Positions 43,932 to 52,208 of a DNA stretch of 64,000 bases are shown here, piece by piece (within the stretch, counting starts at the first letter, position 1; the number at the start of each line of letters is the position of its first letter). A program made the translations under genes and the position numbers. The stretch covers positions 33,959 to 97,958 of the forward strand of contig JAZLJW010000143.1 of NCBI GenBank assembly GCA_045597345.1, written 5' to 3'. The notes beneath the pieces are model-generated. The model was not told the origin of the DNA. It saw only the letters and a list, made by a program, of their open reading frames with translations, and ran no database searches. The stretch comes from Treponema_I sp045597345. Its GTDB lineage: Bacteria; Spirochaetota; Spirochaetia; Treponematales; Treponemataceae.

Positions 43932-44645
43932 ATGAAATTTGGTATCATTTGTGCCATGGCCAACGAATTGGAGGGCATTAAAAGCAGAATTACAGACTGT
44001 CATGCTGTTTCCTGTGCCCATCTGACCGTGTACGAAGGAACGCTGGAAGGTGTTCCGGTAGCTGCTGTTCAGTGCGGTGTCGGAAAGGTTAACGCAGCCA
44101 TTACTACCCAGCTGCTCATTACCTGCTGCGGCGTAACCCATGTCATCAACTCCGGTGTTGCCGGTGGCCTTGATAAGCGCCTTTCTGTCATGGATATGGT
44201 TGTTTCCACCAAGGCTGTTCACCACGACTTTGACATTACCGCCTGGAATTACGTTCCCGGCCTTGTACCCGGTTTTGAATCTCCCTACTATGAAGCTGAT
44301 GCCAACTTGCAGAAAGCCGTTGAAGCTGCCTATGCAGGCGGTCAGGCTGATGGCTCTATCAAGCATAAACTGATTTCCGGCGTCGTAGCATCCGGAGACC
44401 AGTTCATCAATGATCCGGTAAAAAAAGAATGGCTCATCAGCACCTTTAACGGCGCCTGCTGTGAAATGGAAGGTGCTTCCATCGCCCATGTCTGTGCCAT
44501 CAACAAAGTGCCCTTCGTCATTCTCCGCTGTATTTCTGATATGGCAGAAAATGCCGATGAAGTATACGAAGAAGACAAAGCAGCAGCCGAAAGCGGCTAT
44601 GTATGCTGCGCTACCATTAAAGAACTGGCAAAGACTCTTGCCTGA
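43932..44645 (+). CDS. mtnN: 5'-methylthioadenosine/S-adenosylhomocysteine nucleosidase
   Basis: 237 residues from ATG 43932 (AAGGAG upstream); the longer frame to 43815 is in the promoter zone. Starts KFGIICAMANELEG, with NSGVAGGL, MVVSTKAVHHDFD, EMEGASIAHVC and CISDMAEN, all family motifs; the catalytic Glu/Asp pair is present. It removes adenine from SAH and MTA, giving S-ribosylhomocysteine for LuxS, encoded 12 bases on. Confidence 0.95.
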   Translation: MKFGIICAMANELEGIKSRITDCHAVSCAHLTVYEGTLEGVPVAAVQCGVGKVNAAITTQLLITCCGVTHVINSGVAGGLDKRLSVMDMVVSTKAVHHDFDITAWNYVPGLVPGFESPYYEADANLQKAVEAAYAGGQADGSIKHKLISGVVASGDQFINDPVKKEWLISTFNGACCEMEGASIAHVCAINKVPFVILRCISDMAENADEVYEEDKAAAESGYVCCATIKELAKTLA

Positions 44646-44657
44646 AAGGAACCTCAT

Positions 44658-45128
44658 ATGAAATACAATGTAGAAAGCTTTAACCTGGATCACACCACCG
44701 TCACTGCACCTTACGTACGCATTGCGTCACAGAAAACCGGCCCCAAAGGCGATATCGTTACCAAATTCGATGTCCGCTTCTGCCAGCCAAACGTAGAATT
44801 CATGCCGCCAGCCGGGATCCATACCCTGGAACACCTGATTGCTGAATACATCCGCGACGAAATTGACGGTGTTATCGATTTTTCTCCCATGGGATGCCGT
44901 ACCGGTTTTTATCTGACCCTGTTCGGCGACCGCACTGAACCGGAAATTGCCGAAAAACTGCTGGTGGTGCTGGGTAAAGTTGCCGCCTGGCCGGAAGACA
45001 AAACCATTCCCGGAACCGACCCGAAAGAATGCGGTAACTACAAGGAACATAGCCTTGCCGATGCAAAAGCATGGGCCGCCAAGTGGGTTGAAGGAATCAA
45101 CAGAAAAGGCTGGAAGTGCGTTCTGTGA
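44658..45128 (+). CDS. luxS: S-ribosylhomocysteine lyase
   Basis: 156 residues. Zinc/catalytic motif HTLEH, catalytic Cys in PMGCRTGFY, and FSLADA-like end (EHSLADAKAWA). It makes homocysteine and DPD, the AI-2 precursor. Directly after the nucleosidase, so the two steps of the activated methyl cycle are co-expressed. AAAGGAACC stands before ATG. Confidence 0.97.
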   Translation: MKYNVESFNLDHTTVTAPYVRIASQKTGPKGDIVTKFDVRFCQPNVEFMPPAGIHTLEHLIAEYIRDEIDGVIDFSPMGCRTGFYLTLFGDRTEPEIAEKLLVVLGKVAAWPEDKTIPGTDPKECGNYKEHSLADAKAWAAKWVEGINRKGWKCVL

Positions 45129-45913
45129 TTACCCGCACTTTTAAAAGCGGGTGCTACTCGGTAGATGAATACGATATTCTTGACTCTTCCAATACCGAGT
45201 GTAAACGGCGCGTAGAGGCCTGTATTAAGGCCGAAAATGATGTTGCCACGCTTCATAATACGGTTGTAATCGCCAGAGCCCAGACAGCGGGTAGGGGAAG
45301 ACTGGGACGCAGTTTCTATTCTCCTAAAAACACCGGCATTTATTTCAGTGTTATTCTTCACGATGACTCCATTGCCCTGGACCTGATTACGCCGGTGGCA
45401 GCAGTAGCCGTTGCCCGCGCCCTGGAAAAAGTTTTCCCGCTCTTATCCCCAAAACCAGAGATTAAGTGGGTAAATGATGTATATCTGGCCGGTAAGAAAG
45501 TGTGCGGCATCCTTACAGAAGGTGTTCCCAACCCAAAAACCGGCCAGTTTGACACTGCCATCTGCGGCATCGGCATTAACCTGGCCCCGCCGGAAGAAGG
45601 CTTTCCAGAAGACATCCAGCACATTGCCAGCTCCGTTACCGACAGCCTTGCAGACTTTGACCGTGACTCTTTTATGGATACTCTGTTTGCTGAACTGGCA
45701 CGGGTATTCGCTGTTGAAAACAGTGCCGAGGCAATGACAGAATACAAAAGCCGCTCCCTGGTACTGGGTAAAGACGTTAACGTCATCAGCCCCAAAGGAA
45801 CCTGCCCGGCCACCGTTCTTGATGTGCTGCCCAACGGCCACCTTTTAATCCGGTACGCCACCGGAGAACAATCCGAACTGTTCACCGGAGAAGTAAGTAT
45901 CCGCCTGCGGTAA
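45125..45913 (+). CDS. birA: Biotin--protein ligase, short form without HTH
   Basis: 262 residues from GTG 45125, which overlaps the luxS stop as GTGA; GTG 45116 is also possible. Motifs GRGRLGRSFYSP and KWVNDVYLAGKKVCGILTE are complete; the C-terminal SH3-like domain (VISPKGTCPATVLDVL) is present. The DNA-binding domain of BirA repressors is absent, so it acts only as an enzyme that biotinylates carboxylase or decarboxylase carriers. It ends 5 bases before the convergent SH3 gene. Confidence 0.93.
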   Translation: MITRTFKSGCYSVDEYDILDSSNTECKRRVEACIKAENDVATLHNTVVIARAQTAGRGRLGRSFYSPKNTGIYFSVILHDDSIALDLITPVAAVAVARALEKVFPLLSPKPEIKWVNDVYLAGKKVCGILTEGVPNPKTGQFDTAICGIGINLAPPEEGFPEDIQHIASSVTDSLADFDRDSFMDTLFAELARVFAVENSAEAMTEYKSRSLVLGKDVNVISPKGTCPATVLDVLPNGHLLIRYATGEQSELFTGEVSIRLR

Positions 45914-45918
45914 GATTC

Positions 45919-47517
45919 TTATTCCAGATAACCGCCGAAACACCAGCCGGTGGTGCCTGCGGGGATTGGTGAGCCGTTGCGGTCTTTACCGCCGGACTGT
46001 ACTTCTACCTGAACCCAGTTGCCGGTAATACCGTCGATAGTTTCCTGGCGGCCGGTAGCAACGATTTTTACCGGCGTACCTTTCAGCATAGTGGTAATGA
46101 CTTCACTGCTGGTAAGTTCGGTTTTGCGGAGCCGCAGGTTGTCTGCAGCTTTCAGGATTTTGGCAGTTGGTGTGGTGGACGCCGGGGTCGATGACTGGTC
46201 GATTGTGATACCAAGACTGGCGTTGGTTACCGGCACCATGGTGTTGATGTCGATATATTTGGTTTCTATCCAGCCTTCACGACCATCGATTTTCTTGATT
46301 TTTGACCACTTTTTATCTTTAGACTGTTCGGTTATCCAGACAAAGTCGTTCTCAAAGCAGTAGCCGTCGTTTTCTTTCCCGTTCATGGCAGTAAGTAGCG
46401 GAATGTGGTTTGTGTTCATCTGGCCGATGATACGGTCATTGATACCCATATCATCCCACCAGCGGTTGATGATGCGCTTGATCTGGTATTCACCTCTTTC
46501 TACGTCTGCGTCGGTAAAGTAAATGTTGCCGTCTGGTGCTACGGTCCAGCTGTAACTTCCGATGACTCTACCGTTAGCATCTCGCGGTGGATTCCATTCG
46601 TTGGGGGCGTAGTCTTCATAGAAATAGACCTGACGGGTCCAAATATCATTTACGGCAATACTGAATCTCACGTTCGGCCCCTGTCTGTCGTAACTGAAAA
46701 GACCATTATCGGATTCATATTTAATCAGGTATATAAGACCTTTACTATCTTTATTCAGGTACTCATATCCTTTCAGTTCACTGATTCGGGTTAAACCTGC
46801 ATATTTTGGAGATTTCATAGTCAAATTAGTGAGTACACCTTTTGAATAGGCTGTTGAAACATTACTCAGATTGATATCACCAAGAATGTTACCATAATTA
46901 ATGTTTCCGTAAATCAGCTGGCTCCATCCCAATTCTTCACCTTTTCCACTTTCAAGCCATCTTAGAGTTTCTTCAGCATTGCGTACGGTATAGGTTCCAT
47001 TATCAGAAAACTCTATGCTGACAAGTTGTTTATCCTGCGTTTGAATGAACAAAGTATTTCCGGTTTCATACAGTTCCGGAGTAGTTTGTTTTGATTCAGC
47101 AAACTCACAAATAACATGATAGTCTCTAGAATTCATGGTAACTTGAAGATCAAATTCATTGCCTGTCTTTCCAGAATAACCATCATCAAGCCTTCTAACA
47201 TACCCAACTACCAGACAATTTTCTGCTTTGTATGAAATCTTATTGGTGGTTAGATAATAATAATCCTTTTTTGGGAGCGACTTCTCTATGTTACTATCTT
47301 GAGAGATGGTATACCAAATTCCACTATGGAAGCTTAGAAATGAATTATCAGATAGGACCTGATCTACCCCAAACCCCGGCTCCCCTAATTCACCCCATTT
47401 TGTAGAATATGAGAAGGTTTCTGTTCCAAAAGGAATACTAATCACCTTTTCAACATTTTGACAAAAACTCGCTTCGCAAAAACAAAAAACGAATAAAATA
47501 CAAAAAATCTTTTTCAA
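45919..47517 (-). CDS. Exported SH3-domain protein
   Basis: 532 residues. Signal peptide (FCILFVFCFCEASFC). Middle part unknown, with repeating beta strands and Tyr/Asn; last 170 residues hold two bacterial SH3-like domains (WITEQSKDKKWSKIKKIDGR and AADNLRLRKTELTSSEVI). These usually bind cell wall. The N-terminal two thirds are AT-rich and the SH3 part is not, which suggests joining of two sources. It follows the small ORF at 47540 by 22 bases. Confidence 0.8.
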   Translation of the reverse strand: MKKIFCILFVFCFCEASFCQNVEKVISIPFGTETFSYSTKWGELGEPGFGVDQVLSDNSFLSFHSGIWYTISQDSNIEKSLPKKDYYYLTTNKISYKAENCLVVGYVRRLDDGYSGKTGNEFDLQVTMNSRDYHVICEFAESKQTTPELYETGNTLFIQTQDKQLVSIEFSDNGTYTVRNAEETLRWLESGKGEELGWSQLIYGNINYGNILGDINLSNVSTAYSKGVLTNLTMKSPKYAGLTRISELKGYEYLNKDSKGLIYLIKYESDNGLFSYDRQGPNVRFSIAVNDIWTRQVYFYEDYAPNEWNPPRDANGRVIGSYSWTVAPDGNIYFTDADVERGEYQIKRIINRWWDDMGINDRIIGQMNTNHIPLLTAMNGKENDGYCFENDFVWITEQSKDKKWSKIKKIDGREGWIETKYIDINTMVPVTNASLGITIDQSSTPASTTPTAKILKAADNLRLRKTELTSSEVITTMLKGTPVKIVATGRQETIDGITGNWVQVEVQSGGKDRNGSPIPAGTTGWCFGGYLE

Positions 47518-47539
47518 TTCTTCCTCCTCACTTATACGG

Positions 47540-47896
47540 CTAATTACTAGAAAGACGTCGTATCTCCCAAGATCTCAAATATTCAACGTTACTAGTATAA
47601 TTTATCGATAACAACCAGGAACCAATAACTGGTTCTGAAACATTTAATGTTTCAGTTTCATATCCCGCTGCTAACATATTTCTCTTCAAAACATAACATG
47701 CTTTTCCATTAAAAACACTTTCTATAACGATTACTGCTTGCAGTAACTGGTTGATTGTGGTGGCATTTTTAACCATACCATAATCTACGTTAGCGATTTC
47801 TCCAATAGGAGAATGTCCATAATAGATAACGTCTCCCGGAACAATAGTCAGAAACTTCTGTAACATGTGAAACTGGATGTTCACTAACCTATTCAA
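47540..47896 (-). CDS. Short ORF, possibly a gene fragment
   Basis: 118 residues, or about 108 from the second Met. Reads VPGDVIYYGHSPIGEIANVD and YVLKRNMLAAGY; a weak likeness to papain-fold (NlpC/YiiX-like) proteins is possible, but the catalytic Cys region is missing. No clear ribosome site. It may be a 5'-truncated remnant. It abuts the alternating-palindrome array. Confidence 0.4.
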   Translation of the reverse strand: MNRLVNIQFHMLQKFLTIVPGDVIYYGHSPIGEIANVDYGMVKNATTINQLLQAVIVIESVFNGKACYVLKRNMLAAGYETETLNVSEPVIGSWLLSINYTSNVEYLRSWEIRRLSSN

Positions 47897-47911
47897 AGGT
47901 TTTTTCAGTTT

Positions 47912-48212
47912 TCAGATAAAAACTGGTAAGAAAACACATTTATCTGATACACATAGCAATAAAGAATGCACGATATCAGATAAAACGGTAGGTTTTACCT
48001 AATTTATCTGACAACGGAACAAGAAAAACACAAATTTCATGAGTTTTCGTCAGATAAAATCTTCTAATTTGGCGATTTATCTGATATTTAAATGCCATCA
48101 CAAGCCTTTTACTCAGATAAAATAATCTTGTTATCAAGTTTTATCTGATTTGAAAGCTAAAACTATCCCATCTGTATCAGACAAATTATTTCAAATTAAG
48201 GCAATTATCTGA
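47912..48212. repeat. Array of ten alternating 9-bp words with helical spacing
   Basis: Five units TCAGATAAA-N17/18-TTTATCTGA at 47912, 47976, 48050, 48113 and 48177. The fifth is slightly degenerate (TCAGACAAA, ATTATCTGA). Inner gaps are 18, 18, 17, 18, 18 bases; gaps between units are 28, 38, 28 and 28. The gap sequences are unrelated to each other. Word centres are therefore 26-27, 37 or 47 bases apart, close to 2.5, 3.5 and 4.5 turns of DNA. It is not a CRISPR, since the 36-base unit is conserved only at its ends. Confidence 0.85.
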
Positions 48213-48320
48213 AAAAACCGCTGCCTGCACAAAAATATTTTCATTTTCTGTCCCAAAACTCAATTTTTTTTCACGAAAAACTCCAATAACTATATGCAGA
48301 AATTTTAGAAGTTCCTGCAA

Positions 48321-48436
48321 AGGAGGAGTGAACAAAATACATCCATGTATTTTGTTCACTTGCATCTTGCTTCGCAAGCTGCGATATCGCACATCCATGT
48401 GCGACCGCTGCCGCGGAGGCTTTATAGGAGATTTTC
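48321..48436 (+). repeat. Multi-hairpin leader element copy B (before the Rpn gene)
   Basis: Begins AGGAGGAGTGA and ends CTTTATAGGAG six bases before ATG 48437. Hairpins: GTGAACAAAATACA/TGTATTTTGTTCAC with loop TCCA; CTTGC/GCAAG; TCGCACA/TGTGCGA with loop TCCA; CCGC/GCGG. Shares its order, loops and tail with copy A before nfo. Confidence 0.75.
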
Positions 48437-49270
48437 ATGAAAAAAAGATATGATGACTTAACCTTTGCCGATGACTTTATGTTTAGTCACGTAATGGAAG
48501 ACGAAAGCATCTGCATCCGCGTCATTGAAACGTTGCTAAGCATTCAGGTTGACCACATTGAATACCTGAACTTCCAGCAGTCCGTACACCCGGATTATGA
48601 CAGCCACGGTGTCCGTTTTGACGTCTATGTCCGGAACAGTGACCGGGTCATAGACCTGGAGATGCAAGCCGTCTATAAAACGGACCTGTTGAAGCGTGCC
48701 CGCTACTATCAGGCCATGCTTGATATGGACCAGCTGCAGCGTTCGCTTGACTATGATGCCCTCAAAGAGAGTTACGTAGTATTCATCTGCCTTGATGATC
48801 CGTTCGATGCAGCACTTCCCCGCTACACGTTCAGGCGTGTCTGCCAGGAACTGCAGGATACTAAAGCTGCAACAGACAGCAGGTATGATGACAATTCACT
48901 CACCGTCTTTTATAATGCAGGTGCATGGGAAAGTTCAGACGATGCAGACATCAAGTCATTTCTGCAGTACGTTAAAACTGCAACCCCAAGCAGCAGCCTG
49001 ACCACTGATATAGAACGTGCAGTTCTGACTGCCAAACAACACGACCCCTGGAGACGCGAATTCATGACACTGGAAATGAAACTGGCGGAAGAACGCAAGG
49101 AAGGCTATGACTCAGGTTTCAGTGAAGGCCACGAGTCGGGCTACGCAACTGGTGCAGCCGAACAGCGGGCCAAAGATGAAGCTGAAATACGTTCTAAAGA
49201 ATCCGAACTTGCGACACAGGCTGCTAAACTTGCACAATACGAAAAACTATATGGAAAACTTTCTCAATAG
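48437..49270 (+). CDS. Rpn/PD-(D/E)XK nuclease-family protein (transposase-like)
   Basis: 277 residues. N-terminal DLTFADDFMFSHVM start typical of this family; nuclease core VRFDVYVRN and VIDLEMQ gives the D...ExQ pattern. C-terminal 70 residues are a Lys/Glu-rich coiled coil with Gly-rich repeats (GYDSGFSEGHESGYATGA). Members promote RecA-independent recombination and are often called putative transposases. Its ribosome site belongs to repeat element B. Stand-alone, usually multi-copy. Confidence 0.88.
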   Translation: MKKRYDDLTFADDFMFSHVMEDESICIRVIETLLSIQVDHIEYLNFQQSVHPDYDSHGVRFDVYVRNSDRVIDLEMQAVYKTDLLKRARYYQAMLDMDQLQRSLDYDALKESYVVFICLDDPFDAALPRYTFRRVCQELQDTKAATDSRYDDNSLTVFYNAGAWESSDDADIKSFLQYVKTATPSSSLTTDIERAVLTAKQHDPWRREFMTLEMKLAEERKEGYDSGFSEGHESGYATGAAEQRAKDEAEIRSKESELATQAAKLAQYEKLYGKLSQ

Positions 49271-49352
49271 CTGAACAGAATGCCCCACGGATACTTATGC
49301 CGTGGGGTAATTTTTTACGTCCCTTTCCTGATAGCAGTACTGACACCTTACC

Positions 49353-49381
49353 TTTACACAGTTCTTTGCATATGGTACACT
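49353..49381 (+). promoter_or_regulatory. Promoter of the LacI-family regulator and kinase
   Basis: TTTACA (49353) and TACACT (49376) with a 17-base gap; the operator follows at once. Confidence 0.75.
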
Positions 49382-49405
49382 TTTTGCGTGTACGTACACG
49401 CAAAA
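49382..49405 (+). promoter_or_regulatory. LacI-type operator 1
   Basis: A perfect 24-base palindrome with core TTGCGTGTACGTACACGCAA and central CG, the usual form for LacI-family sites. It touches the -10 box and precedes the regulator's own gene by 14 bases, so binding would shut off the gene. Confidence 0.85.
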
Positions 49406-49419
49406 GGAAAAATGTACTC

Positions 49420-50445
49420 ATGACCATTAACGAAATTGCAGAAAAAGCTGGAGTATCTATCGGGACCGTCGACCGGGTTATACATAACCGCGGCCGCGTT
49501 GCAGAGGATACCGTTCAGCGCATTCAGGCAATTATCGATGAATATGGTTACACCCCAAATCCTATTGCCCGCCAGTTAAAAAAGAAAAAGCCCTATGTTA
49601 TCGGCATCGTATTACCGCTGCTTTCTTCAGAAAACGGCTACTGGCGCTTAATGCATCAGGGAATGGCGGCAGCCTGCGATAACCGTAACGTGTTTTCCAT
49701 CCAAACCCGCCTTGTTGAATACAACCGGCATATAGCCGGTGACTGTTATACCCGCACTAAAGAACTGTTGTCCGGTGAAGAACCCGTTGATTCTCTGGTT
49801 ATTGCTCCTGCTGTTCTGGAAGATATGCTAAAGCTGATTCCGGAGCTTGCTTCCAGTAACATACCTTATGTTTTTGTCGACTCACCGTTACCAGACGGAA
49901 ACCCGCTGGCAGTAGTAGCTCAGAAACCCTATGAAGCAGGTCTTTGTGCCGGACGCCTCATGTCCATGCTGAAACCCCAGGGAAGCCGTTTTGCATCCAT
50001 CATGCTTAGCCCGGCCTATAACCTGAAGGAACGGTCCCGCGGTTTCGCATCCTACTTTGAAAAAACAAACCCCACCGTTTTCATATCTGAACATGTCTGG
50101 TCAGGTACCGAACAAAACGACCTCTTTTCTTTCCTTGATGACGTATTTTCATCAAACCCTCATATCGACGGTCTCTTTGTTCCTAACGATGCCGTGCCCT
50201 CAATCCCTGCCTGGCTTGTTTCCCGCAACCGCACCAAGGATTTTGCCCTTATCGGTTATGACCTGATAGACCAGAACAAAGCCTTACTGGAATCCGGCGA
50301 CATAGACTGCATTATTTCCCAGTGTCCTACCCAGCAGGGTGAAGCTGCCATCAATACGCTGTTCCGCAAATTCATCCTGCAGACCGAAATTGAATCTCAA
50401 ATTGATATGCCAATAGAAATTTATATAAAGGAGAATCTGATATGA
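49420..50445 (+). CDS. LacI-family transcriptional regulator of pentose genes
   Basis: 341 residues. HTH TINEIAEKAGVSIGTVDRVI and hinge ARQLKKKKPYVIGIVLP; the rest is a periplasmic-binding-protein-like sugar domain. ATG 49420 gives the usual start two residues before the HTH. The TVDRVI variant of the recognition helix belongs to a subgroup that regulates sugar uptake. It overlaps the kinase gene (ATGA). Two palindromic sites, in front of itself and of araD, are its likely targets; the inducer should be an arabinose- or ribulose-like sugar. Confidence 0.9.
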   Translation: MTINEIAEKAGVSIGTVDRVIHNRGRVAEDTVQRIQAIIDEYGYTPNPIARQLKKKKPYVIGIVLPLLSSENGYWRLMHQGMAAACDNRNVFSIQTRLVEYNRHIAGDCYTRTKELLSGEEPVDSLVIAPAVLEDMLKLIPELASSNIPYVFVDSPLPDGNPLAVVAQKPYEAGLCAGRLMSMLKPQGSRFASIMLSPAYNLKERSRGFASYFEKTNPTVFISEHVWSGTEQNDLFSFLDDVFSSNPHIDGLFVPNDAVPSIPAWLVSRNRTKDFALIGYDLIDQNKALLESGDIDCIISQCPTQQGEAAINTLFRKFILQTEIESQIDMPIEIYIKENLI

Positions 50446-52049
50446 TTTTATCTGAAAAAGAGATTGCTGCCGAAATTGAGGCAGGAAAAGCTGCGCTGGG
50501 TATTGAATTCGGTTCAACCCGCATCAAGGCTGTCCTTATCGACAGCAAAATGGAACCTGTTGCTTCCGGTGCCTTTGACTGGGAAAACTCCCTGGTTGAC
50601 GGTGTATGGACCTATTCCCTGGATGAAATCCATACCGGACTTACCACCTGTTACGCAGAAATGAAAAAAGACGTACAGGCAAAATACGGCGTAACCCTGA
50701 AAAAACTGGGAGCCCTGGGTATCAGTGCCATGATGCACGGTTACATGGCCTTTGACAAAGCAGGAACCCTGCTTGTTCCGTTCCGCACCTGGCGTAACAC
50801 CATTACCGGTGAAGCTTCTGCCAAACTTTCGGCTCTGTTCAATTACCCTATTCCTGAACGCTGGAGTATTTCCCACCTGTATCAGGCAATGCTGAAAAAA
50901 GAACCACACGTAAAAGACATTGATTACGTTGCTACCCTTGATGCCTACATCCACTGGCAGCTGACCGGTAAAAAGGTTACCGGTGTCGGCGATGCTTCCG
51001 GTATGTTCCCCATCGACATTGCAACAAAAGACTACAACGCTGCCATGGTTGCCAAATTTGATGAACTGGTTGCCAAAGACGGCTACAGCTGGAAACTGAC
51101 TGACATCTTCCCGGAAGTTCTCTGTGCAGGCGAAGACGCCGGTACCCTGACTGCAGAAGGTGCAAAACTGCTGGACCCAGCCGGAGATCTGGAAGCCGGA
51201 TGCCCTCTGGCTCCATCAGAAGGTGATGCCGGAACCGGTATGGTTGCTACCAACGCTGTTGCTCCAAGAACCGGTAACGTTTCTGCCGGTACTTCTGTAT
51301 TTGCCATGGTTGTTCTTGAAAAAGACCTGTCTGCTGCTTACAACGGAAAAATTGACCTGGTTACCACCCCAAGCGGTGCCCTTACTGCCATGGCTCATGC
51401 CAACAACTGTACCGGCGAATACGACAACTGGATCCGCCTGTTCGGTTCTGCCATTGAAGCCTGCGGTTTCAGCATTTCAAAAGGCCAGCTGTACGATACT
51501 CTGCTGGGTCTTGCCCTCAAAGGCGACAAAGACTGCGGTGGTCTTATTCCTTACAACTACATTTCCGGCGAAAGCATGACTGAAATCAACGAAGGCCGCC
51601 CACTGTTCGTTCGCGAACAGAATGCAACCTTTACTCTGGCTAACTTTATGCGTGCCCAGCTGTTTACCGCACTTGGTGCCCTCCGCACCGGTATGGACAT
51701 TCTGTTTGACAAGGAAAACGTTAAGATTGACAGCCTGACCGGTCACGGCGGATTCTTCAAGACTGCTGATGTTGGTCTTACCGTTATGTCAGCCGCCATG
51801 CACACCCCTATTTCTGCACTGGAAACAGCTGGAGAAGGTGGTCCATGGGGTATGGCAGTTCTGGCTTCTTACATGATCAACGGTAAAGGACGCAAACTGG
51901 AAGACTTCCTGAACCAGGATGTTTTTGCCAGTGCAAAAGCACGCACCGTTACTGCCAGCAAAGAAGACTGCGAAGGTTTCAACGCATTCTTTGAACGCTA
52001 CACCAAAGGCCTGCCGGTAGAAAAAGCCGCCATTGCCAACGTAAAATAA
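50442..52049 (+). CDS. FGGY-family sugar kinase, probably L-ribulokinase-type
   Basis: 535 residues. FGGY fold: ALGIEFGSTRIKAVLID phosphate-1 loop, then DASGMFPID and GNVSAGTSVFA, then GHGGFFKT phosphate-2 loop. Length and sequence resemble the xylulokinase-like L-ribulokinases of Firmicutes and spirochaetes rather than E. coli AraB. The araD gene under the same operator supports ribulose as the substrate: L-ribulose to L-ribulose-5-phosphate. D-xylulose cannot be excluded. Confidence 0.85.
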   Translation: MILSEKEIAAEIEAGKAALGIEFGSTRIKAVLIDSKMEPVASGAFDWENSLVDGVWTYSLDEIHTGLTTCYAEMKKDVQAKYGVTLKKLGALGISAMMHGYMAFDKAGTLLVPFRTWRNTITGEASAKLSALFNYPIPERWSISHLYQAMLKKEPHVKDIDYVATLDAYIHWQLTGKKVTGVGDASGMFPIDIATKDYNAAMVAKFDELVAKDGYSWKLTDIFPEVLCAGEDAGTLTAEGAKLLDPAGDLEAGCPLAPSEGDAGTGMVATNAVAPRTGNVSAGTSVFAMVVLEKDLSAAYNGKIDLVTTPSGALTAMAHANNCTGEYDNWIRLFGSAIEACGFSISKGQLYDTLLGLALKGDKDCGGLIPYNYISGESMTEINEGRPLFVREQNATFTLANFMRAQLFTALGALRTGMDILFDKENVKIDSLTGHGGFFKTADVGLTVMSAAMHTPISALETAGEGGPWGMAVLASYMINGKGRKLEDFLNQDVFASAKARTVTASKEDCEGFNAFFERYTKGLPVEKAAIANVK

Positions 52050-52098
52050 CCATTCATCAAGATCCCCTAAGGATCAGATGAAAATACGGGAAGGAAGA

Positions 52099-52192
52099 CA
52101 GAGCCTGACAAAAACTGTTGCAGGCCGGTTTGATAGTTTCTACTCCGGCCTGCACCTGTAGCGACGCTAGCGAGCGGTTTTGCCAGGCTCTG
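52099..52192. repeat. Nested-hairpin repeat, family 2 copy 2
   Basis: Outer stem CAGAGCCTG (52099) with CAGGCTCTG (52184); GACAAAAA-CTGTTG-CAG; stem CAGGCCGG (52121) with CCGGCCTG (52145); TAGTTTCTAC and TAGCGACGCTAGCGAGC. Differs from copy 1 (4666-4780) in the stems but not in the linkers. Between the convergent kinase and GtrA genes. Confidence 0.7.
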
Positions 52193-52208
52193 ACTGACTG
52201 GTAATATT

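Larger units (their letters stand above)
47897..48436. other. 540-base gene-free interval
   Basis: Contains the ten-word array (47912-48212), a short AT-rich stretch (48213-48320) and the multi-hairpin element copy B (48321-48430). It lies between divergently oriented genes. No supported coding sequence. Confidence 0.7.

Noticed and set aside
47912..48212. CRISPR array (36-base units, 28-base gaps)
   Set aside because: Only the 9-base ends of each unit are conserved and they are inverted copies of each other; inner 18 bases differ every time. No cas gene is near.
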